In this document: positions 1-6,567 of the stretch, piece after piece | How positions within the stretch are numbered: the stretch's first letter is position 1 | Layout of the letters: each line of letters begins with the position of its first letter | Origin: WAPX01 sp964622075 | GTDB lineage: Archaea; Halobacteriota; Archaeoglobi; Archaeoglobales; Archaeoglobaceae | DNA: 10,373 nucleotides | Direction of reading: 5' to 3' | Assembly (NCBI GenBank): GCA_964622075.1 | Contig: CAZUMR010000005.1 | Span: forward strand, 1-10,373 | Translations under genes and position numbers: made by a program | Notes under the pieces: generated by a model | Told to the model about the DNA's origin: nothing | The model's input: the letters and a program-made list of their open reading frames with translations, nothing else | Databases searched by the model: none

Positions 1-150
1 TATCTTACCGACACCTCTATCTTTTCTGAATTTTAGTCCTTCACCAAGTATTTCGTTTCTCCTCTTTTCATGATTTTGAATTTTCAATATCTTATCTGGC
101 GGATCGTGCAAAAACGCCCTGATTTTGTTTTTCCAGAATTCGTCGTTCAT
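1..150 (-). CDS. cmr2: Type III-B CRISPR Cas10 subunit Cmr2, N-terminal fragment (50 codons, runs off the window)
   Basis: Translating the minus strand from the ATG at 150-148 gives an open frame of 50 codons to the window edge. It starts MNDEFWKNKIRAFLHDPPDK and continues with a QNHEKRR segment. The FLHDPPDK...HE pattern is the characteristic start of Cmr2, the Cas10 subunit of type III-B effector complexes. In that family the N-terminus belongs to the HD-like region, and the Palm domains further on make cyclic oligoadenylates when target RNA binds. The ATG overlaps the cmr1 stop codon as ATGA, which points to coupled translation in one operon. A strong Shine-Dalgarno sequence, GAGGTG, sits at 164-159, eight bases before the ATG. 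Only about 5% of a typical Cmr2 is present, so nuclease and cyclase motifs cannot be judged. The family call rests on recognising the motif, without a database search. Confidence 0.85.
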   Translation of the reverse strand, partial: MNDEFWKNKIRAFLHDPPDKILKIQNHEKRRNEILGEGLKFRKDRGVGKI

Positions 151-1190
151 TTTTTGAACACCTCTGGCCAAATTTTTTCGGCTTCAATATCTTCTAAAAA
201 TTTATCCAAATCACTCCAATTTACCTTTACTTTCGGATGGTACGGATCAGTTTTAAAAATAATAATTTTCAAAAAAGTTTCGTTGTTAGTCTTTACAACA
301 CCAACATGCATGGGAGAAATTCTACGATATTTTCTTTTATTTGCCCTTGGGAGACCAAAAATATAATTTTCAAATCCGTAGTTAATATTTGAATACGATT
401 TAAATTTATTTTCGAAATGGTCAAGCAATGATTCCGGTCTACTTGGCTCGTCACTTTTGTAATAAATATCTTTGACGCCATTATTTTTATACCAAACATA
501 GATACCAGCGCAATTTGGGATCAATGCTGAATATCTGCAACAATCACTAAAAACTGGATTTGGTTTAAAATTAAGCTTATTAGCTAAATCACGTATAATT
601 TTATTTGTAGCTTTAATTATTTTACTAATTGTCCCATTAATTTTTCGACAGAAATCGTTTTTATCTTTAAAATCATAAGAAACATTGACATTAGGTTTGA
701 AATTCTCATAATTTATCGCATTAATTTTGATGGATCCAGCACCTCTGGTGTGTCTAAAACCAATAGAACCTAAAGTAAAAAGCGTATATAACGAATAAAA
801 CGCTAATTCAAGTAAATCATTATTATATGATTCTATACAAACCTTAAATTTACCTTCTATAGCGTTACTTTTTAATCGTTCAATGGTTTTTTTGGTTATT
901 CGATCTTTACGCCAGACCATTGGTAATGGGGATTTACTGTATTTTAAATTATCAATTTTAAGTTCAACAACAACCCTGCTTCTCCCACCAGTGCTCCCAA
1001 ACACGTAATCCTCAACCTTCTTCAACCCAGCAACATCATCTCCGAAGTAATTCCCCGCCAAAGCCCTGAACCACCACCTCATCAAACCCTTGATCGAAGA
1101 AGCCCTTATCTCCGCCTGACTCTGATCCTGATCCGCACCTCGCATGAAAATTGGCGTAATAGCTTCAACTTCAAATTCAGCTTTATGCAT
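147..1190 (-). CDS. cmr1: Type III-B CRISPR RAMP protein Cmr1
   Basis: A 347-residue RAMP-superfamily protein. In type III-B Cmr complexes, Cmr1 caps the helical backbone near the 3' end of the crRNA and helps engage target RNA. The N-terminus shows Cmr1 hallmarks: F-x-V-x-A-I-T-P-I-F followed by RGAD (residues 6-20), IRASSIKGLMRWWFRAL (28-44) and YVFGS with GGRSR (62-72). A glycine-rich RAMP segment with LGSIGFRHTRGAGS lies at about residues 139-153. The length is within the family range. The ATG at 1190-1188 has no Shine-Dalgarno sequence, but a TATA-like ATTTAAAT lies about 26-30 nt upstream, so a leaderless or nearly leaderless mRNA is likely. It is the first gene of an operon with cmr2, overlapping by ATGA. 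Oddly, the first 75 or so codons are GC-richer, with one hand-counted 60-base block at 53%, while the rest is very AT-rich, with one block at 23%. That suggests a mosaic gene. Confidence 0.9.
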   Translation of the reverse strand: MHKAEFEVEAITPIFMRGADQDQSQAEIRASSIKGLMRWWFRALAGNYFGDDVAGLKKVEDYVFGSTGGRSRVVVELKIDNLKYSKSPLPMVWRKDRITKKTIERLKSNAIEGKFKVCIESYNNDLLELAFYSLYTLFTLGSIGFRHTRGAGSIKINAINYENFKPNVNVSYDFKDKNDFCRKINGTISKIIKATNKIIRDLANKLNFKPNPVFSDCCRYSALIPNCAGIYVWYKNNGVKDIYYKSDEPSRPESLLDHFENKFKSYSNINYGFENYIFGLPRANKRKYRRISPMHVGVVKTNNETFLKIIIFKTDPYHPKVKVNWSDLDKFLEDIEAEKIWPEVFKK

Positions 1191-1215
1191 GCCTGCTATT
1201 GAAGCACAAACTATT

Positions 1216-1223
1216 ATTTAAAT
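1216..1223 (-). promoter_or_regulatory. TATA box of the cmr operon
   Basis: The palindromic ATTTAAAT is centred about 29 bases upstream of the cmr1 ATG at 1190. With the usual archaeal TATA-to-start spacing of about 26 bases, transcription would begin around 1193, leaving almost no leader. No Shine-Dalgarno sequence precedes cmr1, which fits leaderless translation. The start site is inferred from spacing only. Confidence 0.55.
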
Positions 1224-1295
1224 TTACTGTTGTTGCACACCTCAATCTGGTTGTCATACTGTAAAAATTGTATTACACCAAAGCATGAATAAAAA

Positions 1296-1302
1296 TTTTA
1301 AA
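1296..1302 (+). promoter_or_regulatory. TATA box of the CARF/ring-nuclease-like gene; decides its start codon
   Basis: TTTTAAA is centred about 25 bases before the ATG at 1324, the spacing expected for a leaderless archaeal transcript. If it is used, the earlier in-frame ATG at 1285 lies upstream of the transcription start and cannot be the real start. The region 1191-1323 between the divergent cmr1 and this gene therefore appears to hold two back-to-back promoters. Confidence 0.5.
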
Positions 1303-1323
1303 GTAATCGACTTGAGAAAGGTT

Positions 1324-1878
1324 ATGGCCACACTAATCAGCGCAGTGGGTACAAGTCCAATGGTCGTCAGCGAAATAATAGACGAGCTGAAAAAACGGGG
1401 CACACAAATTGATAAGGTAGTGCTCCTTGTCACACAATCTCCTGAGATAAACACTGCTTTTTACGCCCTCGCTCTTGATCTGAAATGGAATTACGGAATA
1501 AAAATTGAAAGAATCGATCTTCCATTTGAAGATGTCAAATCACAGGAAGATCATGACGCATTCGTGAGAATTGCAAGAGAAGTCATAGAACGGGAGAAGA
1601 GCAAAGATAGAGTAATAGTTTCTGTAGCCGGCGGGAGAAAAACGATGAGTGTTGGTATGTATAAGGCAGGAATCGAGGCCGGAGTTGAGGAAATCTACCA
1701 CATAATCGCTGAGGAGATTCCGGGCACACATGCTGGCCCTCTATCTCTGCTCAGAGAGTACGCAACAGCAAGTCTGGAGGAAATCTATGAAGGAAAGATT
1801 GAACCACCGGAATCGTTGAAATCCCGAATTTATGAGGAGTTTCACAAACCCCTGACTCTGCATCTGATAAGGGTATGA
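1324..1878 (+). CDS. CARF-domain protein of the NE0113/SSO2081-like CRISPR ring nuclease family
   Basis: With the start chosen here this is a 184-residue, probably cytosolic protein. It opens with a hydrophobic strand and GTSP (residues 9-12), typical of the nucleotide-binding end of CARF/Rossmann domains, and has V-S-V-A-G-G-R-K-T-M at 99-108. GGRKTM is the signature I associate with the CRISPR-associated NE0113 family (Pfam Cas_NE0113). Characterised relatives of the SSO2081/Crn1 type bind cyclic tetra-adenylate and cut it, switching off the type III response. Ser11 and Lys106 are candidate ligand or catalytic residues by analogy with the Ser and Lys important in SSO2081; this is inference. 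No HEPN or other effector domain follows, so it is a stand-alone CARF protein. An upstream ATG at 1285 would add 13 residues, but a TATA-like TTTTAAA at 1296-1302 favours 1324, where the protein begins directly with strand 1. It is divergent from the cmr operon. A T5 tract follows at 1902-1906. Confidence 0.75.
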   Translation: MATLISAVGTSPMVVSEIIDELKKRGTQIDKVVLLVTQSPEINTAFYALALDLKWNYGIKIERIDLPFEDVKSQEDHDAFVRIAREVIEREKSKDRVIVSVAGGRKTMSVGMYKAGIEAGVEEIYHIIAEEIPGTHAGPLSLLREYATASLEEIYEGKIEPPESLKSRIYEEFHKPLTLHLIRV

Positions 1879-1892
1879 TAGGTTGCTGGCTA

Positions 1893-1913
1893 TTTACAGG
1901 CTTTTTACAGGCT
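1893..1913. repeat. Tandem 10-bp direct repeat after the CARF gene
   Basis: TTTACAGGCT occurs at 1893-1902 and again at 1904-1913, a period of 11 bases, in the short gap between two convergent genes. The T5 within it (1902-1906) could serve as a weak terminator for the plus-strand CARF gene. No known element is recognised. Confidence 0.4.
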
Positions 1914-1949
1914 GTGAAAATGAAGAACTGCAGGAGTGTATGGCAGTGT

Positions 1950-1970
1950 AAAAAGCATAATAATAAAAAA
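1950..1970 (-). terminator. Oligo-T terminator of apgM
   Basis: Immediately after the apgM stop codon the minus strand reads T6, then ATTATTATGC, then T5. Runs of T without a need for a hairpin are the usual archaeal termination signal. The gene converges here with the CARF gene. Confidence 0.5.
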
Positions 1971-3215
1971 TTAAGCACCGAACTTCTCCATCCTGTCTAT
2001 TAGGTCAAGAGCGATCCTGAACAGGTCCATGCCTCTTATCCTGCACAGCCCGCCTTTCCACGCCTTCAGCTCCGAGAACTCATCTACATCGTCAACTCTC
2101 ACACCCTCGTGCACTATCACCACAGGCACAGGATCTCCAGTGTGTTCTCTGACAGTTACGGGTGTGGAGTGATCTGCTGTGACTATCAAACATACCTCTC
2201 CAAAATCAAGATCCAAAAGCGGCTTTATTGCCTTATCAACTCTCTCTATAAACTCTTTCTTGCCCTCGAAATCTCCATCGTGGCTGAGCTCGTCAGTGGC
2301 TTTTATGTGCAGCAAAACAAAGTCGTAGTCTTCAAGAGCTTTTAAAGTGGCCTTTACCTTGTTTTCAAGGTTTGTATTCCTGTTTCCGGTTGCACCCTCA
2401 ACATCCGGCACATAACCTTTAAGCAGTTTACCTATTCCCTTTATCAGCGTCGTTCCGGCAATTACAGCAAGCTTCATGCCGTGCATTTCCTCAAAACTCG
2501 GTATGTGCGGGCACTTCCCTGCCCCCCTCAGCAAAACTGCATTTGCCTTTGGTAAGCCTTTTTTCGCCCTCTCCTCATTCAGGGGGTGTTTTTCAAGAAT
2601 TCTGTGAGCCTGTTCCATGAATGAATTGACGATCTCTGCTGTCCTCTTTGCCTCCTCGCTGTCGTCAAGAGGTACGCATCTCCTGACTTTCTCTCCAACC
2701 TTGTGCGGATCTGTATCACCAATCCTGTCTGAAAGTCCCTCTCCTCTTAAAACGAGTGCACCTCTGTGACCGCTTCCCCTCCTGAATATGAACTCGACAT
2801 TAAACTCACTCAAATCGACGCCCTCGTTTATGGCCTTTTCAAGCTCGTCCGTATCACTGATTCTTCCCGCCCTTCTATCAACCACAACCTTGTCGAAAAC
2901 ACTCTCTCCTTCACCCTCTACAGTCCCGAAATTCACCCTGAAGGCAACGTCTCCCGGTTTTACCTCCACACCCGTTCCTGCAGCCTCTATGGGCCCTCTT
3001 CCCGTGTAGTATTTGTACGGGTCATATCCAAGCAGAGAAAGGTGTCCAGTATCGCTTCCCGGTCTTATTCCTGGAGAGATCGTATCCATAATCCCGTTTA
3101 TACCTGTTTTTGCAAGTCTGTTCAGATTTGGTTTTTCAGCCTCGCTTAAAGGAGTTTTTCCGTTTACTGGCCTGTCACCCAGCCCATCCAGAACGACAAG
3201 AAGAACTTTACCCAT
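1971..3215 (-). CDS. apgM: 2,3-bisphosphoglycerate-independent phosphoglycerate mutase, archaeal type
   Basis: A 414-residue cytosolic enzyme that interconverts 3-phosphoglycerate and 2-phosphoglycerate in glycolysis and gluconeogenesis. It belongs to the metal-dependent alkaline phosphatase superfamily, and its length matches the archaeal ApgM group. Visible motifs, in order: LDGLGDRP (9-16) with metal ligand Asp10; PGSDTGHLSLLGYDP (52-66), in which Ser54 aligns with the phosphorylated serine of iPGM enzymes; RRGSGHRG in the middle; DELSHDGD at about 310; and TADHST (346-351) with metal ligands Asp348 and His349, followed by EHTGDPVPV with His358. The ATG at 3215 gives the expected N-terminus. 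No Shine-Dalgarno sequence precedes it, but CTTTAAAT at 3236-3242 lies about 25 bases upstream, so leaderless expression is likely. The upstream KaiC-like gene is on the same strand 69 bases away with no clear terminator between, so some read-through is possible. A functional link between the two is not implied. Confidence 0.95.
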   Translation of the reverse strand: MGKVLLVVLDGLGDRPVNGKTPLSEAEKPNLNRLAKTGINGIMDTISPGIRPGSDTGHLSLLGYDPYKYYTGRGPIEAAGTGVEVKPGDVAFRVNFGTVEGEGESVFDKVVVDRRAGRISDTDELEKAINEGVDLSEFNVEFIFRRGSGHRGALVLRGEGLSDRIGDTDPHKVGEKVRRCVPLDDSEEAKRTAEIVNSFMEQAHRILEKHPLNEERAKKGLPKANAVLLRGAGKCPHIPSFEEMHGMKLAVIAGTTLIKGIGKLLKGYVPDVEGATGNRNTNLENKVKATLKALEDYDFVLLHIKATDELSHDGDFEGKKEFIERVDKAIKPLLDLDFGEVCLIVTADHSTPVTVREHTGDPVPVVIVHEGVRVDDVDEFSELKAWKGGLCRIRGMDLFRIALDLIDRMEKFGA

Positions 3216-3235
3216 AGCAGGAATTGATCGGCAAG

Positions 3236-3242
3236 CTTTAAA
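3236..3242 (-). promoter_or_regulatory. TATA box of apgM
   Basis: On the minus strand ATTTAAAG follows an A-rich AAAACC that could act as the transcription factor B recognition element. Its centre is about 25 bases from the apgM ATG, which predicts a leaderless mRNA and gives apgM its own promoter despite the ATPase gene just upstream. Confidence 0.5.
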
Positions 3243-3271
3243 TGGTTTTTCTCAGTATCTTTTACTGTTTT

Positions 3272-3293
3272 GTTAAATCAGACGTTAAATCAG
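3272..3293. repeat. Tandem 10-bp direct repeat across the KaiC-like stop codon
   Basis: GTTAAATCAG is present at 3272-3281 and 3284-3293, a period of 12 bases. The second copy includes the stop codon region of the ATPase gene (3287-3285). It may be a small duplication or an operator; nothing else identifies it. Confidence 0.35.
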
Positions 3294-3944
3294 GTTGACT
3301 CCAATCCTTCTCTCTATTTCAATTCCAAATTCCTCTGTTGTGTGCCCCGTTTTCATAGTTTTGACTATTTTCAGGTATCTGCCATCTTTCTTCATTCTTA
3401 AGCTTATGACATTGCAGCAGAGCTGCTGTATTGCCACTTCAAAAGACCGGGAGTGCATACCTCTTACGGCGTTTATAATTCCGACAGCAGAGTTCAGTCT
3501 TGCGGCTTTTTTCATCTTCTGGAGGAGATCGTATGCTCTTCTCTCACCATAAACAAAAGCTATGGAGGATATTGAATCAAAAACAAACCTTTTGCAGATT
3601 TTAATTTCTTTCTCCACTATATCCTTTAAACCTTCAAAAGTATATTCTTCAGCTGAAAATATGTTTACGAATTTTAAAATTCCTCTCGATTCGTACTTTT
3701 TTATATTCCAGCCAAGAGATTCCATGTTTTCCTTTATATCCTCCGGCTGGTGGTCTATACAGAAGTAAACACTTCTTATCCCGAGTTCTGCTTGCTTGTA
3801 TATGAATTGCTGACAGAGAACAGATTTGCCTGTGCCAACATCGCCGAGTAAGAGAACAAGAGATGGAACTGGGATGCCACCGTAAAACGCATCATCTAAC
3901 CTTTCTACGCCAGTCGTTGCCCTTTCTGTGAAGTTCCTTTCCAT
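3285..3944 (-). CDS. Single-domain KaiC/RAD55-family RecA-like ATPase
   Basis: About 219 residues when started at the third ATG of an ATG-ATG-ATG run. Features: the KaiC entry motif TGVERLDDAFYGGIP (11-25), Walker A GDVGTGKS (34-41), an IDHQPEDI segment after the next strand (63-70), Walker B RFVFDS with Asp123, and a C-terminal KIVKTMKTGH typical of KaiC modules. Such archaeal COG0467 proteins are single RecA-fold ATPases, often of unknown target; some relatives (ArlH/FlaH) are regulatory ATP binders. The usual Glu-Glu pair after the Walker A strand is replaced here by Asp-His, so hydrolysis may be weak; this is inference. A GTG at 3977 would extend the frame, but it lies upstream of the transcription start predicted from the TATA at 3979-3987. 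GTGAT just before the ATG run fits a Shine-Dalgarno sequence. It is divergent from hef. No clock partners are present, so the circadian role of bacterial KaiC should not be assumed. Confidence 0.85.
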   Translation of the reverse strand: MERNFTERATTGVERLDDAFYGGIPVPSLVLLLGDVGTGKSVLCQQFIYKQAELGIRSVYFCIDHQPEDIKENMESLGWNIKKYESRGILKFVNIFSAEEYTFEGLKDIVEKEIKICKRFVFDSISSIAFVYGERRAYDLLQKMKKAARLNSAVGIINAVRGMHSRSFEVAIQQLCCNVISLRMKKDGRYLKIVKTMKTGHTTEEFGIEIERRIGVNLI

Positions 3945-3978
3945 CATCATTATCACTCTAATTATTTTGACAATCACA

Positions 3979-3987
3979 GATATATAG
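3979..3987 (-). promoter_or_regulatory. TATA box between the divergent KaiC-like gene and hef
   Basis: The alternating GATATATAG is nearly symmetrical. On the minus strand it predicts a start near 3957, just ahead of the ATG run of the ATPase gene. On the plus strand it could start a hef leader near 4010. A second plus-strand candidate for hef is AAATTTTGA around 4051-4059, which would give a leader of about 12 bases. Which one hef uses cannot be decided from sequence. Confidence 0.45.
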
Positions 3988-4031
3988 TTTTTTATTCGTC
4001 GAGTTCCGGCAACTTTTGATTGAGCATCACC

Positions 4032-4100
4032 ATGCCTCTGCAGGCGGTAAAAATTTTGAAAAGCCCTGAAGAAGCTGAAGTGGTGTTCGAAAGTGGCTGA
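4032..4100 (+). other. Possible 22-codon upstream reading frame overlapping the hef start
   Basis: An ATG at 4032 opens a 22-codon frame (MPLQAVKILKSPEEAEVVFE, then Ser-Gly) ending at TGA 4098-4100, eight bases past the first base of the hef GTG in another frame. Its codons look ordinary for this genome, but it has no Shine-Dalgarno sequence and no recognised homologue. It could be a coupled leader peptide or chance. It exists in the mRNA only if hef transcription starts upstream of 4032. Confidence 0.25.
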
Positions 4101-6468
4101 GACTAAGGCAAAGGTCGAGTACGTAACTCACCCTCTGATAAGAGAAAACACTGTTGAGAGGAGAGCGTATCAGATATCCATAGCTGCGACCGCTCTCATG
4201 TACAACACCCTTGTAATCCTCCCTACGGGTCTTGGAAAGACAACAATAGCTCTGCTCGTTATAGCCTCAAGACTTTTAAATGAGGGTGGAAAAGCACTTG
4301 TTCTCGCTCCAACAAAACCTCTTGTTGAACAGCACGCTTCATTTTTCAGGAGAACGATGAAACTCAAAGAGGAAGAAATTGTTGCATTAAGTGGTGAGAT
4401 TAGACCTGAAAAGAGAGTTGAAATCTGGAGCAGGGCCAGACTTGTTATCTCAACTCCACAGGTTATAGAGAACGATCTGCTTGCTGATAGAATAAGTCTT
4501 GAGGATGTCGTGCATGTAACGTTTGATGAGGCTCACAGAGCTGTCGGAGATTACGCTTACGTTTACATAGCTGATGAGTACTTTAAGCAGGCAAGGAAAC
4601 CTCTCGTTCTGGGAATGACTGCAAGTCCGGGGAGTGATATAGAGAGAATAAAGGAAGTAATCCGCAATCTGAGGATAGAAGCCATAGAAATCAGAACGGA
4701 AAATGACGATGATGTTAGACCATACGTTCACGGCAGAAAGGTGGAGTGGATAAAAGTCGAAATGCCAAAGGAGCTGAAGGAAATAAGAGATCTGATAAAC
4801 AAAGCAATGGAAAGAAGACTGAAAAAACTCGAAAAACTTGGAATAAAGGCTGGGGGACTTGCAAAAAAAGAACTTCTCTCACTTCAGGAAAGCTTGCAGG
4901 CTCAAGCTGCTGAAACGGGAGAAGAAGAGCTGTTTGAGGCTGTGTCTGTTCTCGCTGAAGTTCTGAAACTTTACCACGGGCTTGAACTTGTTGAGACCGA
5001 GGGGGTTGAAGCCCTTAAGGAGTATCTGAAAAAACTTGTTAATGAGGCACACTCTGTTGGAGGAAGTAAGGCTGCAAAAAACATAGTTAACGATCCAATC
5101 TTTAAAGAAATTCTGAAAAAAGTCTCCACCTGCAGGGTTGAACATCCAAAGCTTGAGAAGCTTGTAGAAGTTGTGAAAGACCAGCTCAGGAAGAATCCCG
5201 ATTCGAGGATAATTGTGTTTACAAACTACAGAGATACGGCTGAAACTATAGCTGAGAGGTTGAAGAGGGAAGGAATAAGGGCGGAAAGATTTGTAGGGCA
5301 GGCGAAAAGGGGAGAGAAGAAGGGAATGACACAGAAAGAACAGATAGAAACGCTTGAAAAATTCAGGAACGGTGAGATACAGGTTCTTGTAGCCACATCA
5401 GTTGGTGAGGAAGGGCTTGACATACCGAGCACTGATCTTGTCGTGTTTTATGAGGCGGTACCGTCTGAGATAAGGGCGATACAGAGGAAGGGAAGAACCG
5501 GAAGGGCGAGAGAAGGCAGAATTGTTGTTTTGATAACAAAAGGGACGAGAGATGAGGCATACTACTGGGCAAGCGTCAGGAAAGAGAGAGCAATGTACGC
5601 CAAGCTTTACGAGCTTAGAGAGGAACTGATGAAAAGGGTCGCTGGCAAGAATTGGTTTTCAAGGAGCTCTGCAGTAGATGAAAGTAAGACTGAGCAAATT
5701 ACAGAAGTCGAAATTATTGGTGAGAAAAGAAAAGAGGAAAAGAAGGAAACAGGTGAAGTAAAAGAGGGAGAAAAAGAAAAGGAGCAGGCGAAAAAGTTTG
5801 CTGGAGTTAAAATTTACGTAGATTCAAGAGAAGCTCAATCAGGAATAGCAAAGAAATTGAAGGAAATGGGTGTTGAAGTGGAAATGAAAGCTCTCAGCGT
5901 TGCTGATTACGTTCTGAGCGATAGGGTTGCTGTGGAAAGAAAAACGGACAGGGACTTTGTTGAGTCAATAGTAAAAAAAGACAGAGATCTTTTTAACCAG
6001 CTTGCAAGGCTGAAATCTGCCTATTCAAGACCTCTTCTGATAATAGAAGGAGAAAACCTGTACAGAATAAATCCGACAGCCGTCAGAGGAGCTATAGCTG
6101 CAATAACAGTTGATTTTGGAATACCCGTTATATGGACGAGAAATTCTGATGAGACTGCTGAGTATCTGGCGATAATTGCAAGGAGGGAACAGGTGATTAA
6201 AAAGAGGAAGCCTGCTCTGCATGACGGCAAGACAAAGAAGACTTTGAAAGAAATGCAGGAATACGTTGTCTCTTCCCTGTCCAATGTGGGGCCAGTAACT
6301 GCAAAGAACCTTCTCGATTACTTCCAGACTGTGGAGAGAATAGTTACTGCTAAAGAGGACGAGCTGACGAAGGTTCCAAACGTTGGTTTGAAGACGGCGA
6401 GGAGAATAAGAAAACTCGTAACAACTCCATACAGTAAGGCAGGGAATGTTTTTGAGGATTCTGACTGA
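4093..6468 (+). CDS. hef: Hef: fork-structure helicase and XPF-family nuclease
   Basis: A 791-residue protein, close to the roughly 760 residues of known Hef. Euryarchaeal Hef, related to human FANCM and XPF, unwinds and cuts branched DNA at stalled replication forks. The SF2 helicase half shows Gln27 upstream of Walker A PTGLGKT (44-50), DEAH (145-148), GMTASPGS as motif III and QRKGRTGR (464-471) as motif VI. A charged Lys/Glu-rich linker covers roughly residues 540-570. The XPF nuclease domain follows with VDSRE (576-580), Asp605 and the catalytic ERKT (615-618), all intact, so both activities should be retained. Two helix-hairpin-helix motifs end the protein (LSNVGPVTAKNLL and VPNVGLKTARRI). 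The start is GTG at 4093, preceded by GGTG at 4082-4085 as Shine-Dalgarno; no in-frame ATG lies upstream before a stop. It is transcribed alone, divergent from the KaiC-like ATPase and convergent with a tRNA gene. Confidence 0.96.
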   Translation: MAETKAKVEYVTHPLIRENTVERRAYQISIAATALMYNTLVILPTGLGKTTIALLVIASRLLNEGGKALVLAPTKPLVEQHASFFRRTMKLKEEEIVALSGEIRPEKRVEIWSRARLVISTPQVIENDLLADRISLEDVVHVTFDEAHRAVGDYAYVYIADEYFKQARKPLVLGMTASPGSDIERIKEVIRNLRIEAIEIRTENDDDVRPYVHGRKVEWIKVEMPKELKEIRDLINKAMERRLKKLEKLGIKAGGLAKKELLSLQESLQAQAAETGEEELFEAVSVLAEVLKLYHGLELVETEGVEALKEYLKKLVNEAHSVGGSKAAKNIVNDPIFKEILKKVSTCRVEHPKLEKLVEVVKDQLRKNPDSRIIVFTNYRDTAETIAERLKREGIRAERFVGQAKRGEKKGMTQKEQIETLEKFRNGEIQVLVATSVGEEGLDIPSTDLVVFYEAVPSEIRAIQRKGRTGRAREGRIVVLITKGTRDEAYYWASVRKERAMYAKLYELREELMKRVAGKNWFSRSSAVDESKTEQITEVEIIGEKRKEEKKETGEVKEGEKEKEQAKKFAGVKIYVDSREAQSGIAKKLKEMGVEVEMKALSVADYVLSDRVAVERKTDRDFVESIVKKDRDLFNQLARLKSAYSRPLLIIEGENLYRINPTAVRGAIAAITVDFGIPVIWTRNSDETAEYLAIIARREQVIKKRKPALHDGKTKKTLKEMQEYVVSSLSNVGPVTAKNLLDYFQTVERIVTAKEDELTKVPNVGLKTARRIRKLVTTPYSKAGNVFEDSD

Positions 6469-6554
6469 TCTGGTTGCCTGAGCTGGTTTGTTTGAGTACA
6501 TTCTGAGGCTTGGAAGTCTTTGTAGGTTTTTGGTAAACTTGCTTGTGAGATATC

Positions 6555-6564
6555 AAAAATTTTT
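6555..6564. terminator. Shared oligo-T terminator between convergent hef and tRNA-Arg
   Basis: The palindrome AAAAATTTTT gives a T5 run on both strands. On the plus strand it lies about 90 bases after the hef stop, with another T5 at 6527-6531. On the minus strand it begins a few bases after the tRNA 3' end. One site could thus stop both transcripts. The rest of 6469-6567 shows no gene. Confidence 0.5.
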
Positions 6565-6567
6565 AAG

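Noticed and set aside
70..366. Plus-strand frame at the left end
   Set aside because: It lies antisense to the clearly conserved cmr1 and cmr2 sequences and resembles no known protein.
2766..3149. 127-codon plus-strand frame within apgM
   Set aside because: It is antisense to catalytic regions of apgM and has no supporting signals.
3285..3944. Circadian clock component KaiC
   Set aside because: Only one RecA domain is present and no KaiA or KaiB is nearby; archaeal single-domain members are not clock proteins by default.
3945..3977. GTG at 3977 as start of the KaiC-like gene
   Set aside because: It would lie upstream of the start predicted from the TATA at 3979-3987, adds a nondescript Ile/Val-rich stretch, and the ATG run after GTGAT is a better start.
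6025..6501. 158-codon minus-strand frame antisense to the end of hef
   Set aside because: hef is intact and conserved there; the antisense frame has no promoter or domain and reads like a shadow frame.
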